From Ancistrus triradiatus (lineage: Eukaryota > Chordata > Actinopteri > Siluriformes > Loricariidae): DNA of 64,000 nucleotides. The DNA lies in assembly GCA_025084515.1 (NCBI GenBank), contig JAJAGP010001692.1, forward strand, positions 62,001 to 126,000. Direction: 5' to 3'. The stretch's first letter is position 1, and each line of letters begins with the position of its first letter. The notes beneath the pieces were generated by a model. It saw only the letters and a list, made by a program, of their open reading frames with translations. It did not search any database and was not told the origin of the DNA. This document shows positions 11,880 to 22,404 of this stretch, piece after piece. The translations under genes and the position numbers were made by a program.

Positions 11880-12170
11880 ATCGTAGAGGCTTCTGCAAAA
11901 GTTTGGGCACCCTTTGAGCTCCTACAAGAACCTAACAAAACTTCTACGCTTAAAACACATGGCAAACATGTGTCCAGAAGTTGGGCACCTTTCCAGATGG
12001 AGGTCTTGCAGCACCAGAAGAAGGTAGATGCTGGATATAGGGTCAAAGTCTATGTCCAAAAACACAAAATGGTCCATGTGCATTGTTTTTTCTCAATGAA
12101 AAAGACAACATTTGCAGTAGACATGGTATTTCTGCCAAGATTAAAGCATGCATTTTCCAAATAAAGCTGC
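11880..12170. repeat. Possible dispersed-repeat fragment
   Basis: AAAAGTTTGGGCACCCTT at 11897 and a related AGAAGTTGGGCACCTTTCC at 11978 look like the TTTGGGCACC ends of a fish DNA transposon family. Neither a partner end nor a coding block is present. Low confidence. Confidence 0.25.
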
Positions 12171-12179
12171 AAAATAACC

Positions 12180-13078
12180 TGAAAAGGTCCAGGCGCTCTC
12201 CCAGACCATCCTCTCCTGTTCTTGCAAAGCCTCAAAAAGTGCAGATTCCATTCATTTGACTAGGAGTGGCTTTAGTTTGGTAGAACACGTTCGTGTTGGC
12301 ATCTCCCCGTGCACATGTTGCCAGCGTTGAGGTAAGAAAGACAGGAAGACGCGTTCCAAAAATAGTTTGCCTCTGCGCTACCTTAGCTAGCTGCACCTCG
12401 GATTGTGTGGGTTGATTTTATAGAGCACTCGTTTGTCTCACAACTCTCGGGCCCTTTCTTTTCCCCACGCTCGCTTGCCGGCTGAACGGAGGAGCCCTAT
12501 TTGACATCGCGAATATCTTGTGATGACGACACGCCATGTGCACAGTAATTTCACCAGAAAACCACATAAAATGCAGCATGCATTGCGGAGAACTCGCTCA
12601 CGTTCTTCCGCTTAACACAAACTGACCTACTTTGTTGTCTCGCCTCAAGGTGGAAACGGATCCGACTTCATGAATTGATTGTCTGAAGCCCCCCCCCCCC
12701 AAAAGAAAGACGCGTTTTATATTCGCGCCGATCTCTCGTCTTTCATCGTCTGGTCTGACAGCTTTTACTAAGTGCGTTTTAAGTTCACGTTAAGCTAATT
12801 TTATATCGGAGCATGTGCGGGCTTGTGCAAAACACGAGCTCTTCAGATTTCACTAAAACATTAACAAGTCAGTTCAGTTCTGAGACCTCAGACACATTGA
12901 GAAGATCATGAGGAAGCGTGCAGAAACTTTAGCACATGCCATTCATCCCTTTCAATCTGTTCTAAGAAGTTTGCCGTTGCAGAAATGTCATATTTAAATT
13001 AGTTTCCTGTAGAAGGTTGTGTTTACTCTCACAGGCATTTAATCTGACCGGGGTGATCTCACTTTTTGCACAGCACTG
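12180..13078. other. Unassigned, with CpG-retaining stretch
   Basis: 12290-12830 is CpG-rich and contains a run of ten C at about 12690. The last 30 bp (TTTTTGCACAGCACTGTA) looks like the right end of the family C element seen at 24085, directly touching the family A end that follows. Confidence 0.35.
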
Positions 13079-13080
13079 TA

Positions 13081-13470
13081 CTGTGGAGCTTGAAAGTTTG
13101 TGAACCCTTTAGATTTGTCTATATTTCTACATGACTATGAGCTAAAACGTGATGAGGATCAAATATTATATTCATTTGTTTGTTGGGGCAAAAATGACCT
13201 GAAATTAAATATCTGTGAGTGATAAAAGTAACTGGAATTAGAGGTTCCTCTGTACGTCAGACCTGACTAATTTCACCTTCAGATTAAGTACTGATCCTAG
13301 AGGTTCACATACTTTTACCACTCATATGTAATATTGGATCATTTTGAGATCTAGATTATCATCCAATAAATAAATGACCAAGTCTACACGTTTGTTTAAC
13401 TTTTGTTCAACTGGGCTCTCTCTTTACTTTTAGGAGTTGTGTGAAAATCTGATGATGAAATATATAACAA
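13081..13470. mobile_element. Tc1 family A deletion derivative
   Basis: A TA at 13079 is followed by an end like CTGTGGAGCTTGAAAGTTTG. The 3' internal part, from CACCTGACTAATTTCACC-like sequence to GTGTGAAAATCTGATGATG, matches 41925-42110 of the end-to-end copy. Nearly all transposase sequence and the right terminal repeat are missing. It cannot move by itself. Confidence 0.7.
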
Positions 13471-14435
13471 AAGATTCATTAAAGGTGCAGTCAGCAGTTT
13501 TATCGTTAAGCTTAAATGTAGTATTTGGTCAGTTTTAGGCTGTCTGAGGAAAAACTGTCATTGTGGATGCAACAGGTTCTGTAAATAAAAGAACATGCAC
13601 AACACAACCACATAGTGTTGAAGCAGCACAGCTCCAGGATCTTCAGCCATGATCTGGAACAGATCGATAGAGAACAAATTGAGAGAGTGTTATAATGTCA
13701 GACTATGGGCTTCAGTCATAGGAACAGAATTTTCAAATAACTGTTTATTATACAGACAATAAACACAAATATATCGATTGATCAACTTTAGTTTATTAAA
13801 AAGAAAGTTTTTACATTCAGTAAATAAAATGGGTCTGATTTATAAGGCAGGCTGTTACTAAGACCCACTGTTCTATCGATAGAAGCAAATCAGAGTGAGT
13901 CAGCTGAAGCTCTTAATGTGAATCTTATCAGTCAGAAATGTTAGTTAGAGTTCTAGATCATCAGCAGCTTGGTCGGGTTAATAAGAGCCGGACTTAACAG
14001 ATCCATGAATGAACCTCTGATCAGCCGTGGACGGTTTTTAATGAAAGATGCCGAGTTTAACACCAGCAAACGACGTGAAGGAAATCAGAAAGGATGATGA
14101 TGGAACAATGAAGCTGCTGATGCTGTATAACTCCCCGGTTCCAAAAACCAGGTAGAAGCTGTTTCACCATTTTGTTGATGGGACTGAAACTGATCCTGCT
14201 TGGTTTAGATCAGGTGTCCCCATAAAGCTAGAAAACAATGGGAAAGACAGCTATCAGAGTTCAGGATTCAATCCAGGACCCTGAAGTTGTGCAGCACCAA
14301 CACTCCCTAATCAGTTTTCTACCAATCACGTGGATGTGAAATCAGAAACCTGAATTCTTGCCCTGTGGCAGACGGGTATGTGTTTGACTGGCTTGGCTTT
14401 GGAAGGAACAAGAAATGGGGTAGCTGCATTTGGTA
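13471..14435. other. Unassigned
   Basis: ATTAAAGGTGCAGTCAGCAG at 13479 is the reverse complement of the GACTGCACCTTTAAT motif of the 26.4 kb tandem repeat. It suggests a lone inverted unit. Otherwise I recognise nothing. Confidence 0.35.
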
Positions 14436-14439
14436 GGAT

Positions 14440-15355
14440 TTCAAGTTTTGAAATGCCTAGTGTTAAATAACTTGCTAAAGTTGCTAATTACCTTTAACAT
14501 TGAAAAATTAAAGTCAGCTATAGTTACTTGTTGTACCTTTAATAGGGAACATGTAAAGGATGGATAGCTTTGGCTAAACTTTTATTGTGCATTTAATAGT
14601 GGAAAATGAAGCTGCAATAAGAATTCCGGTACTGCAGTAGCTGTGGGGTGAACACTAAATAATAAATAGCTTCAGCTGAAGTCGCTTATTGTACCTTTAA
14701 TGCCTATAGTTGAAAATAAAGCTCGCTCACTCTCTTTGCCACTTCATTTTTGTGGGTTAGCCGGGAGCATAAGGAGCATGGTGGGAGCTGGACAGGTGTG
14801 CAAACTCCACACAGGCAGAGACTGGGACGGAATTCAAACCTGGGTCTCTAACTGTGAGGCGACAGTGCTAACCACTGGACCACTGTGGTACCTGAAATTA
14901 AAGCTGTAAAGGATCAGATGAGATTCCAAGGCTGCAACAGCTTTTGAGCGAATAATAATGGATGGCGTATTTGACTGAAGTTACTCATTGCACCTTTAAT
15001 ACTGTAAAATAAAGCAAGCTAGGCTGAAGTGACAGATTCTAGGAGCCTTTTAACGATGTATCTTTTAACTTGTTCATTTGGGGGGGCACATTAAATAATA
15101 AATAGCTTCAGCTGAAGTTGCTTATTGTACCTTTAATATCATTAATAGTGGAAAATAAAGCTCACTCATTCGCTTTGCGTAAATGCTTAAGCAACTCTTC
15201 TGATGCTGCAACAGCTTTAGAGTGAACAGAATGGAGGGCATATTGGGCTGAAGTTACTCATTGCACCTTTAATACTGTAAAATATAAATCCTATAAACCC
15301 TAAGCTGAAGGGACAGATTTTCACGGAGGAGCTTTTTAACGCCGAATCTTTTAAC
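14440..15355. repeat. Tandem repeat, 273-bp unit, with CACCTTTAAT subunits
   Basis: Two long units are aligned: AAATAATAAATAGCTTCAGC at 14656 and again at about 15093, and ACTCATTGCACCTTTAATAC at 14983 and 15256. The second pair is spaced 273 bp. The first pair is spaced 437 bp because a SINE sits in unit 1. Inside each unit the phrase ATTG(T/C)ACCTTTAATA, then GGAAAATAAAGCT, recurs, which shows shorter ancestral subunits. More diverged subunits extend upstream to about 14440. Confidence 0.75.
14750..14893 (-). mobile_element. SINE II, antisense head
   Basis: On the minus strand it reads CCACAGTGGTCCAGTGGTTA, AGCACTGTCGCCTCACAG and GGTTTGAATTCC, a tRNA-like A box and B box. It is followed by CTGTGTGGAGTTTGCA. 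It belongs to the same family as 62303-62626. It interrupts the first 273-bp unit of the surrounding tandem repeat, and the empty state is preserved in unit 2. Confidence 0.75.
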
Positions 15356-15459
15356 CATCTGGATCAGGCGTCCCACTGAAACCACCCTGGGTTTTTCGTA
15401 AACCATCAGGGGGGAAAACATCTGAAATAAGCTCTGCCAAATAAAGAGCGTATCGAGCT

Positions 15460-16050
15460 CGAAAAACAAAGAGCAGAGTCGACTTTATTTCGGCTCACTT
15501 GGGGGTTGTTTTAGGGCGCGCCGATGCTGATGCGCATAATGCGAGGCCATAAAGCATCCAGGAGATCGGAGGAAAATGCGTAATTTACCGCGGCCCCCTG
15601 CAGAGCGCAGCCACTAGCGAATTAGATAATTGCTGCGAAACCTTGGCAAACTTTTGCCTTAGCCATTAAAAATAAGTGACCCACTTTGAAGAAACACGGG
15701 AGGGTTTGCCGATCATCGGCGATCGATTAAGCTTCGATCCCACCCATGACCGTGAGCCACAGGTTGGGCTGGCACCTCGGGGTCAGATCCAGTTACCTTC
15801 CATTAGTGAAAAATTAGAGTGAGATTCATTTCATCTCTGCTTCTTTTGAAGATTTGTAGAAGATTAATTAATCTCACTCCCGATTCTCTGCTGTTTGTGT
15901 CGTTAATGCGGTTCCTCCGGTCCTGACCCAAGAGCTTGTGAAACACCCGTCCCTCGGCAATTGGAGTTTCATCTCGAACGGCTTCGCCTTGTTTTATACA
16001 TGAAGGCTCCTCCATATTTCCCCTCATCTCAGAGCCTGATTTTTGCCAGC
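15460..16050. promoter_or_regulatory. Candidate conserved non-coding island
   Basis: The sequence is free of repeats, keeps CpGs (GGGCGCGCCGATGC, CCGCGGCC) and holds homeodomain-type cores (AATTAGATAATTG near 15620, ATTAATTAATC near 15865). No open frame is convincing. This mixture is what vertebrate non-coding enhancers often look like. No comparison was possible, so the call is tentative. Confidence 0.25.
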
Positions 16051-16408
16051 TTCAGCTCTGGTTGTCAGCGAAGACTGGAGCCGGCCGCGTTCGAGAGCAA
16101 TGATGCAACCGCGCAGTAACATCTGCTGCGAGCGAGAACGCCAAGGCCCTCTCAGTTCCTCTTCAAAAAAGTCACTTTTGTCTTATGAAGTTCTGCAGGA
16201 GGATTTTCCTCCCTCTCTGTCTGTGGAGGCTAGACGCTCACGCTCCTCTTTCTCATGTCAGCAATTTATGACTTTGTTTGAACTCTCTGCTGCTCGTCTT
16301 TTCTGTTTCTGGGGGTTTTTAAAGCACGCTATTATGGATTAAATGCTGCTTTTGGGTGCCTGGACCACTAGAAGTGATCAGAAGTGGGTTTTTTTAATGA
16401 TATCATCA
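16051..16408. other. Unassigned
   Basis: A 99-codon frame is open at 16043-16342 with mixed composition and no motif I recognise. No splice pattern supports it. Confidence 0.35.
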
Positions 16409-16410
16409 TA

Positions 16411-17505
16411 CAGGGGTGCTTGAAAGTGTGTGAAGCCTTTAGAAATTTTTATTTCTGAATAAATATGAGAAAAAAACGTCAATTGGCGATCCTCTGATTT
16501 CAGAGTCATATACAGCTCGCTTCAGGTCCTTCTACTGGATTAGGGTCCGGACTTTGACTCGGCCGATCCAAAACTAACTTTATTCTTCTTCAACCGTTCT
16601 GTGGTCGAACGACTTGTGTGCTTAGGGACGTTCTCTTGAGACGGATGTCCTGATATTTACTTTTAAAATTCACTGCTATAATTCAGAATTCATTCTTACA
16701 TCAGTGATAGAAGGCGTCCTGGATCAGGCGCAGCAAAACAGCAAACCATGATACTACCACCTCCATGTTTCACAGATGGGATCAGGCTCTTATTCTAGAA
16801 TGCAGGGTTTTCCTTTCTCTAGACATAATGCTTCTCATTTAACCTCATTTAAACATTTTCCCAGTAGCCTTTCTAGGACTCATGAACCTTAACATTAGCC
16901 AGTGAGACAGACCTTTAGTTGCTTAGAAGTTACTCTGGGTTCATTTTTAACCTTGTGGACGATTACACTTGCTATTGGAATAGTTTTTGATCGTCCACTC
17001 TTGGGGGAGTTACAGTGGTCTTGAGTTTTATTCATTTGTAAACGATCGGTCTGACTTTGTATTGAGTCCAAACTCTTTAGAGATGAGTCGGCACCCCTGC
17101 CACCAGATACAGCTCCATCTACAGTGGGCCGAGTTTGGCGTCTGACTGTTTGAGGCTGTGGACAGGTGTCTTTTATACAGATAACAAGGTCAATAAAACA
17201 GGTGCTTCTACAGGTAACCGAGTGGAGGACAGAAGAGCTTCTTAAAGAAGAGCTTCTTAAAGAAGAAGTTACAGGTCTGTGAGAGCCCAGAAATATGTGC
17301 TTGTTGGTGGCTGACCAAAATATATTTTCCACCTAATTTACAATTCAATTCTTAAAAATCCACAAATAGATTTCCTGGATTTTTTGTTCTCATTGTCTCT
17401 CATGGTTGAAGTGTAGCTCTGATGAAAATTACAGACCTCTCTCATCTTTCTGAGTAGGAGAACTTGCACAATCAGTGGCCGACTAAATACTTTCTTGCCC
17501 CACTG
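16411..17505 (-). mobile_element. Chimeric Tc1 element (families A and B)
   Basis: The left end, TA then CAGGGGTGCTTGAAAGTGTG at 16411, belongs to family A. The right end, GACTAAATACTTTCTTGCCC to CACTG at 17505, belongs to family B. The interior follows family A up to about 17095 (CAAACTCTTTAGAGA) and switches to family B by about 17140 (AGGCTGTGGACAGGTGTC). The switch lies at the junction of transposase N-terminus and leader. The transposase is unreadable. A 15-bp direct duplication (GAAGAGCTTCTTAAA) sits at 17237. Confidence 0.7.
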
Positions 17506-17530
17506 TGTGTCTTTTGCTCGAAAATGGAGG

Positions 17531-17985
17531 TAGGGCTGGGCAGTTAATCAAATGAATCGAAACCGACATTCAGAACCATTAACCGATGTAATTTTGTAAT
17601 ATTTTTCTCTTAATACATTCGCCACTGCATGTTCATGTTACACATGTGTAGTCACGTGACTCCGCCCCGTCCACTCAGCGACATGGAAGCAACACGGAGG
17701 AGAACTCAAACACCGAGCAGCAGTAGCAAAGAAAACCCCATGTCCATCGTTTGGACACATTTTAACTTTAGAGAAGATGGCACTGAATAAATAACAAGCA
17801 TTTACAAACTGCACAGTATGAAAAGGATTCAAGAAAATGGAAAGAAATAATGGACAATGTTTCCTGCTGATGGTTTCAGTGTTTTTTTGTTTTTTTTTTA
17901 TTGTTAATCATTAATCATAATCGAGATCAAATGTTGTAATCGTTATATTGTGATATTGCTTTAGAGGTCATATCGCCCAGCGCTA
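17531..17985 (+). mobile_element. hAT-type non-autonomous element with 8-bp target duplication
   Basis: The ends are imperfect inverted repeats, TAGGGCTGGGC at 17531 and GCCCAGCGCTA ending at 17985. They are flanked by AATGGAGG (17523-17530) and AACGGAGG (17986-17993), an 8-bp duplication with one mismatch, typical of hAT. The interior keeps a short frame reading SIVWTHFNFREDG near 17745, which resembles the start of a BED zinc finger in hAT transposases. It stops after that. No DDE domain is present. Confidence 0.8.
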
Positions 17986-18051
17986 AACGGAGGTCACCCG
18001 ATGTTGTTCCAAATTCGGCACCGCTCCTGCCAGATGCAAGTTCTTCTAGAC

Positions 18052-18635
18052 CAGGGTTTCCAACTCACCTCTTGGTAGCTGCTGCACCGCCCCACGACAG
18101 ACAGGACAGACGACAGACAGACAGACACGGTTCCTTATTTTGGTGTTATAGGTATGCATAATTATTATGATGGTATTTTAAAAACAAACAAAATATCAAG
18201 AAAATGGTTGAAGGTTAGAACATGCCTTCAGTGCCCACAATGTCTATTTTAAAGAGGATTTAAACACATTAAATGAGACTCGCCATTTTTAAGATCTTAT
18301 TTAACGTCTTAGAAACACTTAATATTGGTCTTATTTTTCAAGATTTTAGTATAGTTTTTAACGTTGAACACGCTCATGTGTATTTAACTTTCAGAGACAC
18401 TTCTGAACAAAAATTAGATATGCTTTCGGAAACTTTTGCTCACCCCTACTTCAGGGGAAAGGCGGCTGATGGACCAGAACAAGCCTAGCTCGTTCTCCAC
18501 CTGTAGTCTCGAACTTGCTTTTAATCGTAATCTCCTCTCTATACGTAAGATGAATCGATCCATTCGCCCACACATTCATTAACTAGCTTACGTGTTAGTT
18601 ATGTACTTTTCCCCCCCACACTTTGAAAACCACTG
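18052..18635. mobile_element. hAT-type non-autonomous element with perfect 8-bp target duplication
   Basis: The element begins CAGGGTTTCCAAC and ends TTTGAAAACCACTG, related inverted ends of the CAGTGGTTTTCAAA type. TTCTAGAC stands directly outside both ends (18044-18051 and 18636-18643) and is identical. Inside is a (CAGA)n run at about 18105-18127 and a short frame of no known family (18273-18488). The perfect duplication suggests it is younger than most elements here. Confidence 0.85.
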
Positions 18636-18644
18636 TTCTAGACA

Positions 18645-19025
18645 ATATAAATAAAGTAAATGCAGATGACCTACATTTTCGAGCCACAGACAGGGTATGC
18701 ACCCATAGGCAGGAGTGCTGAATTCTGGATAACACCACCTGTTTGCTTGGATCGCCTTTTAGTGCAAATTAACGTTAGTACGTAAGGCACTGGAACGAAA
18801 AATGTCAAATCACTAGGCACAAACCTCCAGAACCCATTTAAATCTTGAATTTATGTCAGAGTGTCTATTACGTGGGACAAGGCTCAGTTTGTGGTCCGTG
18901 ACACGATTTTCATGGCTGGGAATTAGGCAGGGCCCTACTGAGGTCCTCAGAAATTTCCTGTCTTCGTACTTATGCAAACGTGCAATGAAGATCAGATTAG
19001 ATCACTGTTCTTTAAATATATTCAG
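18645..19025. other. Unassigned
   Basis: No recognised feature. Confidence 0.35.
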
Positions 19026-19029
19026 TCAT

Positions 19030-19443
19030 CCCACTGTTTGAAACACCTGACTCTAAATTCACCTTCAGATTAACTGCTAACCCTAGAGGTTCACATACTT
19101 TTGCCACTCACAGATGTTTAATATGAGATCATTTTCCTCAATAAATAAATGATCAAATATAATATTTTTGCCTCATTTGTTCTATTGGGTTCTCTAGATC
19201 TCCTTTTAGGGACTGTGGTGGCTTAAGGCTATGGATCAGAAGGTCCAGGGTTCAAATCCCACCGCCGCCACTGTTGGGTCCTGGAGCAAAACCCTTAACC
19301 CACAAATGCTTGGATTGTAAATTGTATCAGTTGTAAGTCGCTCAAGGGTAAGGGCGTCTGCTAAAGGCTGTAAATGTTTAGGACTTATTTATGCAGAACT
19401 ATAGAATATTCCTACAGGGTTCACAAACTTTCAAGCACCGCTG
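19030..19443. mobile_element. Tc1 family A right end, split by SINE I
   Basis: GAAACACCTGACT at about 19039 through TTCACAAACTTTCAAGCACC near 19440 matches the right third of the end-to-end family A copy (41915-42177). A SINE sits in the middle. The transposase region and left end are missing. Confidence 0.75.
19209..19380 (+). mobile_element. SINE I inside a Tc1 end
   Basis: It has a tRNA-like head with A box (GTGGCTTAAGG, degraded) and intact B box GGTTCAAATCC. A body with CACTGTTGGGTCCTGGAGCA follows, then a tail with TAAGTCGCTCAAGG and GGGCGTCTGCTAAAGGCTGT. TTTTAGGA before and TTTAGGAC after the insert are a likely target-site duplication. The empty site is visible in the uninterrupted copy near 42082. 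Confidence 0.85.
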
Positions 19444-19449
19444 TGCATG

Positions 19450-19985
19450 TGCTCACATGAGGAAGAGAAATGTGAGCGCGTTACAAACTCGCCTGAAGGG
19501 TCGTTGTATCATGAGACGTGGTAGCTGTGATAAGCATGCAGGCTTAAAGTCTGGTCAGTAAATGAATAGTCCTGCCCTGTCTTGTCAGTAGCTGTGTGAT
19601 GCTCAGGGGCTTCGAACCCTCTTCACTCTGACATGATGTACATAAAAAACAGACAGCACTTGTCCCTGGGGATTAACAACTTTGGTGGTCCAGATCGTTT
19701 GTGGGTTTTTGTTTACAGAGCCTGCGCAAGTCCAGAGACATTGACTTTTATTTCTGAAGGTACTTTTTACGGCTTTATGCTTTCAGAAAGAGAGAGAAAA
19801 TAGCAAAAAGTTGCAAGGATGGGCTGATTAAAAAAACCGCTGTGATGTCATGCACCGTGGTACGCCCACTGGAATATAAAAAAAATGAAAAGTAAGAGTG
19901 TTTAGAGAGTCTCCCGATTATTAAAGTTGCGCTCAGCGCTTATTAAGTCAACAACTGTGGTTAACATGACCAAGTAAAGAAATCA
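19450..19985. other. Unassigned
   Basis: No recognised feature. Confidence 0.35.
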
Positions 19986-20024
19986 CTGAATACTTCTTCT
20001 TCTTCATTTCGGTTCTCCCTCTGA

Positions 20025-21465
20025 TCAGGGGTCAACAGTCAGCGAGTAACGTTTCCACCTCACCCTGTCCTCCACATCCTCTACTCTCACCCCAACTCCC
20101 TGCATATCTTCATTTACCACAACCAAATAACTCCTCTTTGGTCTTCCTCTCCGTCTCTTGCCTGGCAGCTCCATCTCCAACATCCTCCTACCAATATATC
20201 CACTATCCCTCTTCTACACATGTCCAAACCGTCTCAGTCTTCCCTCTCGAATTTTGTCTCCCAATTTTCCAACTTGTGCTGTCCCTCTGATGATCTCATT
20301 CCTAATCCTGTCCATCCTAGACACTCCTAAAGAGAACCTCAACATCTTAAGTTCTGCCACCCCCATCTCTGCTTCCTGTCTCTTTGCCAGTGCCACTGTC
20401 TCTAAGTCATACAACAAGGCTGGTCTCACTACTCTCTTAGAAATCTTTCCTTTCACTTTAGCTGCGACCCTTTTGTCACACAACACTCCTGATACTCTTC
20501 TCCACTCACTCCATCATGCATGTACTCTCTTCTTTACCTCCTTTCCACACTCCCCATTTCCTTGGACAGTTGATCCCAAGTACCTGAACTCCTGGACCTT
20601 TGTGACCACTGATCCCTGTAGCCTGACTGTTCCACCTGCCTCCCTTTCATTTACACACAGGTATTCTGTCTTACTACAGTTGACTTTCATTCCTTCCTTT
20701 CCAGATTATACCTCCACCTCTCCAAGTTCTCTTCTACCTGCTCCCTGTTCTCACTACAGATCACAATGTCGTCTGCAAACATCATAGTCCACGGCGATTC
20801 CTGTCTGACCTCATCTGTTAGTCTGTCCATCACTCCATAAGAAGGGACTCAGGGCCGATCCATGATGCAGCCCCACCTCTTCCTTGAAGCTATCTGTCAC
20901 TCCTACAGCACATCTTACCGCTGTCATGCTGTTCTCATACATGTCCTGCACCAATCTAATGTACTTTTCAGCCACTCGAGACTTCCTCATACACCACCAC
21001 AGTTCCTCCCTTGGCACCCTGTCATAAGCTTTCTCCAAATCCACTAAGACGCAGTGTAGCTCTTTCTGACCTTCTCTATACTTCTCCATCAGCAGTCTCA
21101 AAGCAAAAATCGCATCCATGGTGCTCTTCCTTGGCATGAAACCATACTGTTGTTCACACACTGTCACCTCCTGTCTGAGCCTAGCTTCCACAACTCTCTC
21201 CCAAATCTTCATTGTGTGGCTCATCAACTTTATGCCCCTGTAAGAGCCACAACTCTGTACATCACCCTCTGCTTTAAAAATCGGTGTACAAGTAAACTTG
21301 TCCTCCATTCCTCGGCATACTCTCAATTCACCAAGAATTCATTGACAGTAATCTAGGCAAAAACAACCACTCCCAGCTATCATAGACTTCTTCCTACATC
21401 AACCGGTATGTCATCAGGTCACAATGCCATTTCCGTTCTTCATCCTTTTCAGAAGCTTAAGAGAA
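20025..21465 (-). pseudogene. LINE reverse transcriptase and C-terminal region
   Basis: The minus strand encodes GSYRGIKLMSHTMKIWE, YGFMPRKSTMDAIFAL and VLVDLEKAYDRVPRE (the first catalytic Asp block), then GLHHGSALSPF before a frame break. Downstream comes the palm region around 20780-20810, where the usual FADDI motif is disturbed. Then ALLYDLETVALAKRQE, RMDRIRNEIIRGTAQVG and a terminal RRGRPK-type segment follow. Several frameshifts and a stop show it is dead. The clade assignment to RTE is from these phrases only. Confidence 0.85.
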
Positions 21466-22404
21466 TGATAGAGAGAAGAGGTGTGACTCTGGGAAAAAAT
21501 TTATAAACCATCCAGCCTTGTGCCAGTTGTTGGAGAACATGAATAAACTCCTCAAAAATTGACTATTCAATATTTACCTCACCCTTACCAACCTGACAGT
21601 AATTTCATTATTTATTAGTGATAACCTTCTGATTTTTTTTTTTTTTGTATGTTTGTCCACACCCCACTTTACACCCAGTTTTTATGTGTTATAGCGACAG
21701 GCAAATACCATAGTTATTCCCTACTCCCTTCTTCCCCATGGTTTCCTCCTCATCCCTTTCCCGTTTTCCTCCGATTGGGAGGTGGAAGTTTACCCTGCTG
21801 TGTGCTCCCCGCGTACCCCGCTCAGTCACGTGTAACGAGTTGTGCCACCCACATCTATTTGTCCCCAGTACGTTTGTTTGTTTCTTCCGGCCGGTTGCCA
21901 TGAGCTTTTTAGTGCGGTTTTCTTTGCCCCCGTTTTGCGTTCATTTTGTAGCCATTCTGTGATATCGTGCGCCCCCCGCTTTTAATTTTTTGACCCGTGT
22001 ACTGTGTCTACGGTCCGCTCACGTTTCATTTACACCGCCTTCGTGCGTGTTGCTACGCCCTTGCTTGAACCCCCCCCCTGAGCCTCCACCCACATACCGT
22101 TGTTCCCTTCACCCTTTGCACCCTCGTTCTTTCTGTTGGCTTTTTTATTTTTGCCCACCGATCCCTTTCGTCGTTCAGTTGACTGGCCTTTTCATTGACC
22201 CACCTTTCTCCGTTTACGCACTCGTTTGGCTTTGGCCCCTTTTTGTGACCTTCTACGGACGTGTCACCAGATTTTCGTGTTTGCCGGTTATTTACCGGTT
22301 GTGAGCGACTGAAACATAGACTAACTGTTGGGTTATTTCGCAATTTCATACCCAGGCGAGCCATTCCTGCACACCACCATCGATGTTGCCATGTCACTCT
22401 CCCC
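21466..22404. other. Foreign pyrimidine-rich segment inside the LINE
   Basis: LINE similarity stops near 21465 and resumes near 22405. The segment between is strongly C+T-rich on the plus strand from about 21710 to 22380, has a run of nine C at 22070 and a T-run at 21632. It holds overlapping open frames on both strands with no motif I know. Its strand bias runs the same way as the LINE's antisense strand. It may be another purine-rich retroelement or a 5' leader. Origin unknown. Confidence 0.5.

Noticed and set aside
16895..17332. 145-codon minus frame
   Set aside because: It lies inside the chimeric Tc1 element in the leader and broken N-terminal part, and does not keep the transposase frame.
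20158..20787. 209-codon plus-strand open frame
   Set aside because: It lies antisense to the LINE C-terminal coding region and is open because that strand is pyrimidine-rich. The minus strand carries the recognisable protein.
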